Assembly: GCA_951812575.1 (NCBI GenBank)
Contig: OX638322.1
Coordinates: forward strand, 1,146,850-1,210,849
Origin: Candidatus Binatia bacterium
Lineage (GTDB): Bacteria > Desulfobacterota > Binatia > Bin18
Length of the DNA: 64,000 bases
Direction: 5' to 3'
Both the position numbers and the translations under genes were made by a program. This document shows, in pieces, positions 18,150 to 26,289 of the stretch. The notes beneath the pieces are model-generated. The model was not told the origin of the DNA, did no database searches, and saw only the letters and a list, made by a program, of their open reading frames with translations. Each line of letters starts with the position of its first letter. Position 1 is the stretch's first letter.

Positions 18150-18491
18150 ATGAGTACAGACATCAAAGTAACGCCTTCAAGCGGAAACGTGTTCGCTGAC
18201 CTTAATCTACCAAATCCAGAGGAGCGCTTAGTGAAAGCGACCATCGCCTTGAGCATTGGAGAGCTGATGGAGAAACGGGGCCTCACCCAAGAGGGAGCGG
18301 GTGCTGTTCTTGGGCTGCCACAACCGAGCGTCTCGAACCTGGTTCGAGGCAAACTGGAGAAGTTCACAATCGACCGACTGCTCCGCTACATGCGGAAGCT
18401 CGACTACGACGTCACCATCAGTTTTAAGCCCAAGCCCAAATCCCGCGATGAGGCCACAATACATGTCAAGGGAGCACCCCTGCCCGCCTAG
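18150..18491 (+). CDS. XRE/HigA-like helix-turn-helix protein (orphan)
   Basis: 113-residue DNA-binding protein. The HTH is around residues 42-70 (LTQEGAGAVLGLPQPSVSNLVRG). It is of the type often found as antitoxin downstream of a RelE/HigB toxin, but the gene directly upstream is tatC and no toxin ORF is visible, so it seems an orphan. It begins 11 bases after tatC with AGGGGA as RBS and is probably on the tat transcript. Confidence 0.75.
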   Translation: MSTDIKVTPSSGNVFADLNLPNPEERLVKATIALSIGELMEKRGLTQEGAGAVLGLPQPSVSNLVRGKLEKFTIDRLLRYMRKLDYDVTISFKPKPKSRDEATIHVKGAPLPA

Positions 18492-18539
18492 CTCTCCTCC
18501 TTGGAATTGTTGCCAATATTTGTTCGTTTTTCCGCATCT

Positions 18540-19025
18540 TCACACTAACCGCTGCTCGCAATTCTGACGTTGGCTACAGTTTCGGCACTTGGCAGGCGTA
18601 GTGGGTGGGGAGAGGGATTGGTCGAGCTGCTGGCGGTGCGCTCGAATGCGGTCTGCAATACCAATCACCCGCGAGCGCAGCCGGCGCGTGTTCTTCACCT
18701 TGACCCGCTCGCCGTCTCTCAAAATAATGAAGCCGTAGGGGGGCCGGACGCCGTACTCTTCTTCGACTAACACCAGATACACCCCGAGTTGGGCTTGATA
18801 GCTCTCGTTCATCCGTCGTCCGGACTTCTTTTCTTCCGGAATAAAATATCGACCGCGTTGGACAATGCGGTCCGGTTGCCCGCGGAGCATATAGCGCTCG
18901 GAAGACAGCCGCACGTCATCGTGGCTGATGGTCTTGCCGTAGCCAAAGCCCGCCCGGCGGCGACCTATGAGGGCAACCACAAAGAGTAGGACGGAGAGGC
19001 TGAGCAGCAGCGTCAGGATGACCAT
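18540..19025 (-). CDS. C-terminal half of a membrane-linked Cas4-like nuclease
   Basis: 161-residue protein. A hydrophobic helix (about residues 2-22) is followed by a PD-(D/E)XK core: D of LRGQPDRIV, E-x-K in PEEKKSG, the Q of YQAQLGVYLV and a C-terminal cysteine cluster CRNCSQRQNC. These are the second half of the Cas4/RecB-type iron-sulfur nuclease fold. The first half lies in the upstream ORF; stop and start overlap as TGATG. No cas genes or CRISPR array are seen. Whether both pieces assemble is untested. Confidence 0.65.
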   Translation of the reverse strand: MVILTLLLSLSVLLFVVALIGRRRAGFGYGKTISHDDVRLSSERYMLRGQPDRIVQRGRYFIPEEKKSGRRMNESYQAQLGVYLVLVEEEYGVRPPYGFIILRDGERVKVKNTRRLRSRVIGIADRIRAHRQQLDQSLSPPTTPAKCRNCSQRQNCEQRLV

Positions 19026-19270
19026 CACGAGAGGTATGCACGCAGCAGGATACCGGCCAGGGCGAGAGCCGCCACAATGAGAGCGGCTCGCATGAGCCGA
19101 GCGGTCAGACGTTCAACCCGTTGCCAGGCGGCATGCGTTTCCGTACCCCGGCGGAGCGCTCGCACGCTACCCGGCGGGATTTTGAGTCCATGCGTCAGCC
19201 GCCAGGCTTCCTCGCAATAGACATAGGTGCCGATTTCACTTGCAGTGACCCACTCGGAGTGTTTGGCCAT
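19025..19270 (-). CDS. N-terminal half of a membrane-linked Cas4-like nuclease
   Basis: 81-residue protein. The first 45 residues match the Cas4/Dna2 N-terminus: WVTASEIGTYVYCEEAWRL supplies the first cluster cysteine, and RGTETHAAW the conserved His. The last 20 residues (LMRAALIVAALALAGILLRAYL) form a membrane helix. Together with the next gene it makes one Cas4-like domain interrupted by two membrane helices. Translational coupling through TGATG suggests equal production. Confidence 0.65.
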   Translation of the reverse strand: MAKHSEWVTASEIGTYVYCEEAWRLTHGLKIPPGSVRALRRGTETHAAWQRVERLTARLMRAALIVAALALAGILLRAYLS

Positions 19271-19318
19271 AGTCGATCGGGTAGGGAGACACGGAGCAGG
19301 AGGGACCGATGATCCACC

Positions 19319-19594
19319 TTACGCTGCGCCCGTCGTCTCCGGATGCATCTTCTCCATCAACCAGTCATCAGACGCGGTCGGACGGGGGACCTGGTGCCAG
19401 TCCATGTGCTGACGCAGCGATTCGAGCGCGGCCCAGGCGTCATCGATAAAGTCCGGTACGATCAGGAGCACGATAATAGCCTTGGTATTGTCAATCGTGC
19501 GGACAATACCCAATTCTTCGTAGGACTCGATAACACATTTGATGAGCGCAATATCGGCCCGCTCAACCCGCAGGTAAATGTCGATCAGCTCCAT
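19319..19594 (-). CDS. DUF4911-like small protein
   Basis: 91-residue protein beginning MELIDIYLRVERADIALIKC; the pattern (alternating strand/helix, VRTIDNTKAIIVLLIVPDF) resembles DUF4911 proteins from deltaproteobacteria. Function unknown. The frame stays open upstream through the palindromic element at 19606-19657 to 19804. ATG 19594 is preferred because the conserved part starts there, although no strong RBS is visible. Confidence 0.6.
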   Translation of the reverse strand: MELIDIYLRVERADIALIKCVIESYEELGIVRTIDNTKAIIVLLIVPDFIDDAWAALESLRQHMDWHQVPRPTASDDWLMEKMHPETTGAA

Positions 19595-19605
19595 GTCCGC
19601 ACCAC

Positions 19606-19657
19606 AAAGAGTAAACGTGTCAACAGCTAGTATCGATTGGAGGACACGTTTACTCTT
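19606..19657. repeat. Palindromic element copy 4
   Basis: Arms AAAGAGTAAACGTGTC (19606-19621) and GGACACGTTTACTCTT (19642-19657), 20-base loop. It sits 12 bases upstream of the DUF4911-like start, in its probable 5' leader. Read on the minus strand it is in frame with that gene and encodes SKRVLQSILAVDTFTL. Confidence 0.85.
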
Positions 19658-19772
19658 CGAGTACTGTGTGCCTGGGCTGGAGTCAAGCTTGACGTGACAC
19701 CGGCAGCCTACTAGAGTCTGACTCTGCTGTGTCGGAGCTACCCGACCGGCCGGCCGGAAAGAAGGAGGGAGT

Positions 19773-20978
19773 ATGCCGGGTGCCTTATCAGGTTTTCGGA
19801 TCATTGAATGCGGAGAGATGGTCTCTGCCGCCTACGCCAGCAAGCTCATGGCCGACATGGGTGCAGAGGTCATTAAAATTGAGTCACCGCACGGGGGGGA
19901 CGCGGCCCGTCAGCGCGGTCCGTTTCCAGGCGGAGAGCCACACGCGGAAAAGAGCGGACTCTATCTTTTCCTGAACACCAATAAACGCGGGATTACACTC
20001 GACCTGGAACAGCCCCAAAGTCAGGAGGTCTTTCAGCGTCTCGTCAAAGACGCGGACCTGCTTATCCACAATGTCCATCCCAAGCATATGCCGACCCTTG
20101 GTTTGGACTACGACCGTCTGGCAGCCATGAATCCCGGCTTGGTCATGACCTCCATCACCCCTTTCGGCCTCAGGGGACCGCATACAGAATATGAGGCGTC
20201 TGACCTCACCCTGTGGAATGCGGGTGGGCTGTGCTTTCTGAACGGCGGAGGGCCGGGCACCGACCATCTCCCACCCCTCAAGGCCTTTGGTCAGCAGGCC
20301 GGGTTTACGGCTGGGGTGCATGCTGCGGTGGCATCGCTCGGCGCACTGTTTGCCCGCCTGCGTGGAGGGATGGGCCAGCACGTCGAGTTCTCCGTCCAGG
20401 AATGCCTGATGGGCATATCGGAGTTCGGCACCATGATGGCCGCCTATGCCGGTATGGCGGTGACGCGGCTGGGACATAAACCGATCCAACCGCTGGATCT
20501 GTTGGAGTGCAAAGACGGCTGGATCTTCATCTGCTGTGTGGAGGAGCACCACTGGCACTCCTTTGTTGATCTGATGGACAATCCGGAATGGGCCGCCGAG
20601 CCTATTTTCGAGGATCGACTGAAGCGAGGCGAGAGCTGGGACGCGCTCAAACTGCTCATTCAAGACTGGGTCAAGGATTTCACCGTACAGGACTTATACC
20701 TCAAGGCGCAGGCGCGCCGGATTCCCTTTGCCCCGGTCTCAACCATGGGCTATTTGCTGAACTCCGACCACCTCAACGCCCGCGGCTTTTTTGTCCAGCT
20801 CGACCACCCCGAAGCGGGCAGCCTGACCTATCCCGGTGCACCCCATATCTGCTCGGAAACCCCGTGGGAACTGCGTCGTCCGGCCCCGTGTTTGGGACAG
20901 CATAACACCGAGGTCTATACCGAACTCGGCATAACCGCCCAGGACCTGGCGACGCTTCAGCGAGCCGGGACCGTCTAG
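19773..20978 (+). CDS. CaiB/BaiF family III CoA-transferase (nucleophile absent)
   Basis: 401-residue CoA-transferase-fold protein: MADMGAEVIKIESP, NTNKRGITLDL, TSITPFGLRGPH, GMGQHVEFSVQE. The position of the catalytic Asp is G177 (FGQQAGFTAG). It belongs to the same subgroup as the protein at 10577. The RBS AAGGAGGGAG is strong. The next gene, 22 bases downstream, encodes a paralog with an intact Asp, so a heteromeric enzyme with one catalytic subunit is a reasonable inference. Confidence 0.8.
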   Translation: MPGALSGFRIIECGEMVSAAYASKLMADMGAEVIKIESPHGGDAARQRGPFPGGEPHAEKSGLYLFLNTNKRGITLDLEQPQSQEVFQRLVKDADLLIHNVHPKHMPTLGLDYDRLAAMNPGLVMTSITPFGLRGPHTEYEASDLTLWNAGGLCFLNGGGPGTDHLPPLKAFGQQAGFTAGVHAAVASLGALFARLRGGMGQHVEFSVQECLMGISEFGTMMAAYAGMAVTRLGHKPIQPLDLLECKDGWIFICCVEEHHWHSFVDLMDNPEWAAEPIFEDRLKRGESWDALKLLIQDWVKDFTVQDLYLKAQARRIPFAPVSTMGYLLNSDHLNARGFFVQLDHPEAGSLTYPGAPHICSETPWELRRPAPCLGQHNTEVYTELGITAQDLATLQRAGTV

Positions 20979-21000
20979 GGGAAAGCACAAGGAGAAGATC

Positions 21001-22215
21001 ATGAGCCGACCACCGTTGGATGGAATCCGTGTTGCTGACTTTTGCTGGGCCTGGGCCGGCCCCTATGGTGCCCTGCAACTGGCCCACCTGGGCGCGGACG
21101 TCATTCGGATCGAAAGCGCAAAACGCTTATGTCCGTCGCGTCTTATTCCGCCCTGGCCGGACAATGAATCGGGTGTGAATCGGGCGGGCTATTTTAACCA
21201 GTACAACCAGGGCAAACGCTCCCTCACTCTGGACCTGAAAGCCCCGGAAGCCATCGATATTGCGAAGACGCTAGTCTCAAAGAGCGATATCGTGATGAAT
21301 AATTTCGCCTCCGGGGTGATGGAAAAACTTGGGGTGGGCTATGACGTTCTGCGCCGCATCAAGCCCGACATCATCATGGTCTCTCTCCCCGGCTATGGAA
21401 CGAGCGGACCGGAAAAAGACTTTGTGTCCTACGGCCCGCCGCAGGTCGCCCAGAGCGGCCTGTCGGCCCTGACCGGCTACGTTGGCGGTCCGCCCATGAT
21501 GGCCGGTTTTTCCTACGGTGATCCCAACGGTGGCGTCCATGCCACGTTTGCCGTTATGGCTGCCTTGCTCCACCGTGAAAAAACCGGACAGGGCCAGTAT
21601 ATCGACCTCTCCCAGTGGGAAGCGGCGATCATGTTACTGCCCGAAGCCCTCATGGACTACAGCATGAACGGCACCCAACCCGAACGGATGGGGAATCGCG
21701 ACCCCCATATGGCCCCCCACGGCGTCTTTCGCTCCAAAGGCGACGACCGCTGGGTCAGCTTGTCAGTCCGGGACGAGGCGGAATGGCAACGCTTGTGCGA
21801 GGTTATGGGTCAGCCCGAGCTCAGCTCGGACACACGTTTTGCCAGCCTTGCCGCGCGGAAGGAAAATGAGGCGGCACTGGAAGAAATCGTCACGGCCTGG
21901 ACTCAGGAGCGCACCGCGGACGAGGCCACCCAGGCGCTGCAAAACGCCGGTATTCCCGCCTATCCCGCGCTCGATGCCATAGATATGGTCAACAGCCCGC
22001 ACGTTGGCGCGCGGGATTATTTTGTGGAACTGGAACATCCCGAGGTGGGTACCCGCCGACATATGGGCATACCCTGGACCATGTCTCGTACCCCATGTGA
22101 GATCCGGCGTCCGGCTCCCTGCCTGGGCCAGGACACGGATGCGGTTCTGACCGACGTCGTCGGCCTGAGTCAGGACGAGATCGCCGCGCTCCGAGAAAAG
22201 GATATCCTGACCTAG
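21001..22215 (+). CDS. CaiB/BaiF family III CoA-transferase (nucleophile present)
   Basis: 404-residue CoA-transferase with catalytic D174 in FSYGDPNGGVHA. Other family marks are HLGADVIRIESA, SLPGYGTSGPEKDFVSYGP and TGQGQYIDLSQWE. It follows the Asp-less paralog with a 22-base gap and has an AAGGAGAAG RBS. Substrate unknown. Closest in the window to the protein at 13789. Confidence 0.85.
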   Translation: MSRPPLDGIRVADFCWAWAGPYGALQLAHLGADVIRIESAKRLCPSRLIPPWPDNESGVNRAGYFNQYNQGKRSLTLDLKAPEAIDIAKTLVSKSDIVMNNFASGVMEKLGVGYDVLRRIKPDIIMVSLPGYGTSGPEKDFVSYGPPQVAQSGLSALTGYVGGPPMMAGFSYGDPNGGVHATFAVMAALLHREKTGQGQYIDLSQWEAAIMLLPEALMDYSMNGTQPERMGNRDPHMAPHGVFRSKGDDRWVSLSVRDEAEWQRLCEVMGQPELSSDTRFASLAARKENEAALEEIVTAWTQERTADEATQALQNAGIPAYPALDAIDMVNSPHVGARDYFVELEHPEVGTRRHMGIPWTMSRTPCEIRRPAPCLGQDTDAVLTDVVGLSQDEIAALREKDILT

Positions 22216-22242
22216 ACAGAGGGGGAGATGGACCGGCTGCTT

Positions 22243-23352
22243 TTATAATCCGTACAACCGCCGCGCGTTCTCATAGGTGATCTTGCGCTTCACCCCGGCG
22301 GGAATGCCAGCAAAATTCTGCTCTATCACTGCTCGTGAGCGCGGCCAGGTAGAGGCGCGGTGGGGAAAGTCCGACGCCCACATCAGATTGTCGGCACCGC
22401 TCAACTCATGAGTCATGACCCCGGCCCGGTCGTCTTGAAAGGTGGCATAGATCTGCCGTTTGAAATACTCGCTGGGCAGAAGAGTATTCGGGGTTGGGTC
22501 CACATACTTGAGCGTTTCGGACGAGATGTCCAGGCGACTCAAATAATGGGCGATCCAGCCAATATCGTTTTCTGCGGAAACCAGCTTCAGCCGGGGGAAC
22601 TGTTCGCACACGCCGTTATAAATCAGGTCGGTCAGCGAGTTTTGGACTTCGTGAATAATGGACATATTTGAGGCGACTCGTCCCTTTTTGAGCCGGATGT
22701 TTTGCTTGCCGGTCAGAATATGCAGGCTGACCGGCAGGTTCAAATCCTGAGCGGCCGCCCAGAACGTATCAAAGGAGGCATCGCTGTAGGGCACCTCTCG
22801 AGGGGAGGTGGCGTTAATCATGATCCCGCGCAAGCCTTTGTTGGCCACGCGTTGCAACTCGCCCACGGCCTGCTCGACATCCTGCATGGCAATCAGTCCC
22901 AAACCAATCAGGCGCTGGGGGGCGTGACTGACAAATTCGGCTATCCAATCGTTATATGCCCGGAAGCACGCCCACTGCAGGTTGGCGTCTTTGAGGTGGA
23001 AGAGAAACATGCCGAGGGTCGTGTACAGCACCTCTCCCTCGACCCCGTCGATATCCTGATCCTTGAGCCGTTCGACCGGGTCCCAACCACTCGGACGCGC
23101 CTGCTCGTAGCCGACGTTCTGATTGGTCGCCAAGTCTTTGGGGTCCTTGCCCGCGGCAAACCCACCACCCACGGGAAACGGAGTAAGCCCTTCCGCCACG
23201 AAAAAGCTGCCCGGTTTGTCCTGATAGTCTTTGATGACACGCGGTGCCCGGTCTCGAAAGCCCCGGTCTACGCGTTGAATCCAGAGATCCGCGGGCTCTA
23301 TAGTGTGCGAGTCTGCCGAAAAAATCGCATTTGGTGTTGCATCTTGTGCCAT
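22243..23352 (-). CDS. Amidohydrolase-2 (ACMSD-like) family hydrolase/decarboxylase
   Basis: 369-residue TIM-barrel metal-dependent enzyme. N-terminal SADSHTIEP gives an H-x-E motif where most family members have H-x-H, the mid-barrel His is in SLHIL and the late Asp in MWASDFPH. Related enzymes decarboxylate or hydrolyse ring-derived compounds. The RBS AAGGAGGGGAG is strong. It is convergent with the CoA-transferase at 21001; a joint role in degrading an aromatic or xenobiotic compound is inference. Confidence 0.85.
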   Translation of the reverse strand: MAQDATPNAIFSADSHTIEPADLWIQRVDRGFRDRAPRVIKDYQDKPGSFFVAEGLTPFPVGGGFAAGKDPKDLATNQNVGYEQARPSGWDPVERLKDQDIDGVEGEVLYTTLGMFLFHLKDANLQWACFRAYNDWIAEFVSHAPQRLIGLGLIAMQDVEQAVGELQRVANKGLRGIMINATSPREVPYSDASFDTFWAAAQDLNLPVSLHILTGKQNIRLKKGRVASNMSIIHEVQNSLTDLIYNGVCEQFPRLKLVSAENDIGWIAHYLSRLDISSETLKYVDPTPNTLLPSEYFKRQIYATFQDDRAGVMTHELSGADNLMWASDFPHRASTWPRSRAVIEQNFAGIPAGVKRKITYENARRLYGL

Positions 23353-23521
23353 ACTGTCTCCCCTCCTTAGTGGCTGTGATTATCCTGCGGTTGGCCGGGA
23401 AATGTCAATCCAATCGAACCGTTCAGGATTTATTCCGTTCGTCCTGTCGAGTGGGGTGTATAGACGCGCGGGCGAGGGGTAGAATCCAACCCTGAGTGTA
23501 TTGACGGTGTAGGAGATTCAC

Positions 23522-24499
23522 ATGCGCTACATCATCTACGGAGCGGGTGGCATCGGCGGGGCCATTGGGGCGCGGCTGCTTCAGCACGGGCATGAAGTTA
23601 TTCTGATCTGCCGTGGTGAACATTTACACGCCATCCAATCCACAGGCCTGACCTTAAAGACCCCCACGGAAATCCTCCAACTCACAATCCGTGCGGTCAG
23701 CCACCCCGAAGAGATCGCGTTTACCCCGGATGATGTGGCGTTGCTGACGATGAAGTCCCAGGACACGGAAATGGCGCTGCGCGACCTTGAGCGTGCGGGA
23801 GGCCGGGACCTGGCCGTCATCTGCGGTCAGAACGGGGTGGACAATGAACGCCTGGCCATTCGCCGATTTGCGCGCGTCTACGGCATGGTAGTCTGGATGC
23901 CCGCCACCTATCTGGAGCCCGGCCTGGTGCTGAATCATGCCGAGCCCGTTGGCGGGATTCTGGATGCCGGACGCTACCCCAACGGGGTTGATCCGCTCAT
24001 TACCCAGGTGACGCAAGATTTGACCAATTGTGGCTTTAGTGCCACGCCTGACCATAATATTATGCGCTGGAAATACACCAAGCTGCTGAGTAATGTGCGC
24101 AACGCCTTTCAGGCGGCGTGCGGATTTGGGGCGCGCTCGCGAAAAATTATTCGAGCCCTCCGCGCCGAAGCCCTGGCCTGCTACCAGGCCGCGGGTATTG
24201 AGTTTGTGCCCGAGGATGAATTACAAGCACGGGTACGCTCTCAGATCAAGCTCGTTGATATTGAGGGTCACCCCCGGACCGGCGGTTCGTCGTGGCAGAG
24301 TCTGATGCGCGGTTTACCGACGATCGAAGCCGACTTTTTAAACGGCGAGATTGTTCTGCTGGGGAGACTCCACGGCATTCTTACCCCCTGTAACGCCTTG
24401 CTTCAACGCGTTGTCAATAATATGGCGCGGACTGGCCAGAAACCGGGCAGCATCGCCGTTGCAGACCTGGAACGCCAGCTTGACGAGGTCAGCGGCTAG
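23522..24499 (+). CDS. Ketopantoate-reductase-family oxidoreductase
   Basis: 325-residue PanE/ApbA-type NADP-dependent reductase. The Rossmann motif GAGGIGGAIGARL is at residues 7-19, followed by CRGEHL. The catalytic Lys region is RWKYTKLLSNVRNAFQA, and the C-terminal helical domain ends with SSWQSLMRGLPTIEADFLNGEIV, typical of the family. Many bacteria carry PanE-like paralogs with other 2-keto-acid substrates, so panE is not assigned. RBS TAGGAGA. Confidence 0.85.
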   Translation: MRYIIYGAGGIGGAIGARLLQHGHEVILICRGEHLHAIQSTGLTLKTPTEILQLTIRAVSHPEEIAFTPDDVALLTMKSQDTEMALRDLERAGGRDLAVICGQNGVDNERLAIRRFARVYGMVVWMPATYLEPGLVLNHAEPVGGILDAGRYPNGVDPLITQVTQDLTNCGFSATPDHNIMRWKYTKLLSNVRNAFQAACGFGARSRKIIRALRAEALACYQAAGIEFVPEDELQARVRSQIKLVDIEGHPRTGGSSWQSLMRGLPTIEADFLNGEIVLLGRLHGILTPCNALLQRVVNNMARTGQKPGSIAVADLERQLDEVSG

Positions 24500-24552
24500 G
24501 CTCTCGTGTGGGAGACGTTCTGTCTTCCGCACAGATCGGCTATAGTAACGCC

Positions 24553-26289
24553 ATGCCGTTTTCATTTGAGGCCAGCCTGCCCACGTGGATGACGTTTACC
24601 GCCGGTGAGGTTCCCATCGTCTTAGTCGCTCCACACGGAGGCCGCCGCCCGGCTGACGCCCCGATTACCGATAGTATCAAGGTCAACGATCTGTATACGG
24701 CCGAGCTTACCCACGACTTAGCCGAACACACCCGCAGCTATGCGCTGATCAACCGCTTGCATGACCGCAACGAGCTGGACTTGAACCGCGTGAGTCAGGT
24801 CAAACACGAAGCGCCGTGGTTTCTGCGCGCCCTGGTCGAACTTCTGTCGGCGCTGACGGCGCAGCATGACTCGGTGCGCGTCTTTTTCATTCATGGCTGG
24901 AACGTGGTGCAGCCCGTGTGCGATGTGGGGATAGGCCTCCGCCAACGCGTAGGAAAACTGATCCGAGCGGGCAAGGGGGAACCCACGCTGGGTGTATCGT
25001 TCTTTTCCGATGTCGTGCTCCCCTTTTGTAAAGCCGCCCAGGAACAGCAGATCGATGTCGCGATTGGGCGGCGCTATGCCGCGGCCGCCAAAAACAATTT
25101 CATGCAGGTCTTCAGCGCGCGCTTCCTGCACGACGACTCTACGCAGATACGAACGCTGGCCGAGCTGACCGTGCAGGGAAAAATCAACGCCGCCCAGTTG
25201 GAACTTGGCGTGGGTCTGCGTTGGCCCGGACCGGAGCGCGAGCGCTTTGTCCGCGTCTTTTGCCATACCCTGGGCAATTCTCTCCAGAATGGCACCATAC
25301 CTGACCAGAGGGGGGAGCGTGACTTTTCTGCTCTTTCTTTTCCTGAAGCCCCTGCCAGAGGAGACGAAACACCGTACGATGCTCTGCTGCCCTTGGCCTG
25401 GGAGCGCGAGCCTACCCGCTTAGCCTTGCACTTTCACGATCCGAGGAATGGGTTAGGGGTGATGGGCGGCGTGGAATTTGACCCGCGGGCACCTGTCCAC
25501 TCCGGACGCTTACTCCTCTCTCTGGGCGGGACGGAGATGGTGCTCTTTACCGGTGAAGATATACGCGGCCCGGACCCGAGCCGCGTGCAGGTCGGGCAGT
25601 ATGTGTGGCGGCGGCAGCCAGACGGGCTCTCCGTCAGCTACCGGGGAACGCTCATGCGCTTTGCCCATCCCCAGGCGTTTATTCGGCTCGAAGACGGGCT
25701 GGCCGCTTCCTGGATAGAGCCGGCTGAGGTAGACCTGCGCCTGGTGTTTCCGGCCTTGGCTGCTGGCGGTCCGACCCTTATCCAGCTCTGTCAACTCCAG
25801 GGAACCGTGGTTTTTCCAGACCGCGAGTATACCGTCAACGCCTGGGGCTTTGTTGACGTACTCAGACCCGATGAAACCGACCGCCTCCTGCCGCGTCGTT
25901 TGTTGTCATTGCCCTTTGGGTCTGACCTGGGAATTTTCCTGGCCCGCGCCGAAACCCCTGACGGACCGCATTCTGCCGGCATTGTCTATCAGCATGGCAA
26001 TCCACAACCGCTGGACCCTGGAGACTGGAAGCTTGAATACGCCTTCGAGCATGGCCGCCCTACCCGTTTCTCTGTCTCCTTCGCGTCCTCTGCCCCGCTG
26101 TCGCTCGAGTGCCAGGGAGAAACCCTGACGGCCATTCCCATTGTGCGCCATACGCATAACGGACCGGCCCTGGCGGTCACCTTTGGTCTGTCCCGGACCG
26201 TGTGGCAGGGACGGGAGGCGTATGGCATCTATGAATTCTCCGAATACCTGAAGGATGCGTCGGCGCGGGTCGAGTCATCTGGCCCTTGA
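24553..26289 (+). CDS. N-formylglutamate-amidohydrolase-like protein with a large C-terminal domain
   Basis: 578-residue protein. The first 270 residues resemble N-formylglutamate amidohydrolases: LVAPHGGRRP (PHSG-like metal site), NDLYTAELTHDLAEH, INRLHDRNELDLNRV and a later FFIHGWN. Residues 300 onward look all-beta, with repeated short strands (SGRLLLSLGGTEMVLF, GLSVSYRGTLMRF), and I do not recognise them; it may be a carbohydrate- or lipid-binding domain. ATG 24553 is assumed as start; a GTG at 24508 is an alternative. The 3' end overlaps the symporter gene by 35 bases. Confidence 0.6.
   Translation: MPFSFEASLPTWMTFTAGEVPIVLVAPHGGRRPADAPITDSIKVNDLYTAELTHDLAEHTRSYALINRLHDRNELDLNRVSQVKHEAPWFLRALVELLSALTAQHDSVRVFFIHGWNVVQPVCDVGIGLRQRVGKLIRAGKGEPTLGVSFFSDVVLPFCKAAQEQQIDVAIGRRYAAAAKNNFMQVFSARFLHDDSTQIRTLAELTVQGKINAAQLELGVGLRWPGPERERFVRVFCHTLGNSLQNGTIPDQRGERDFSALSFPEAPARGDETPYDALLPLAWEREPTRLALHFHDPRNGLGVMGGVEFDPRAPVHSGRLLLSLGGTEMVLFTGEDIRGPDPSRVQVGQYVWRRQPDGLSVSYRGTLMRFAHPQAFIRLEDGLAASWIEPAEVDLRLVFPALAAGGPTLIQLCQLQGTVVFPDREYTVNAWGFVDVLRPDETDRLLPRRLLSLPFGSDLGIFLARAETPDGPHSAGIVYQHGNPQPLDPGDWKLEYAFEHGRPTRFSVSFASSAPLSLECQGETLTAIPIVRHTHNGPALAVTFGLSRTVWQGREAYGIYEFSEYLKDASARVESSGP

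Noticed and set aside
18540..19270. Cas4-like pair considered as part of a CRISPR adaptation module
   Set aside because: No cas1, cas2 or repeat array in the window; membrane helices are not typical of Cas4.
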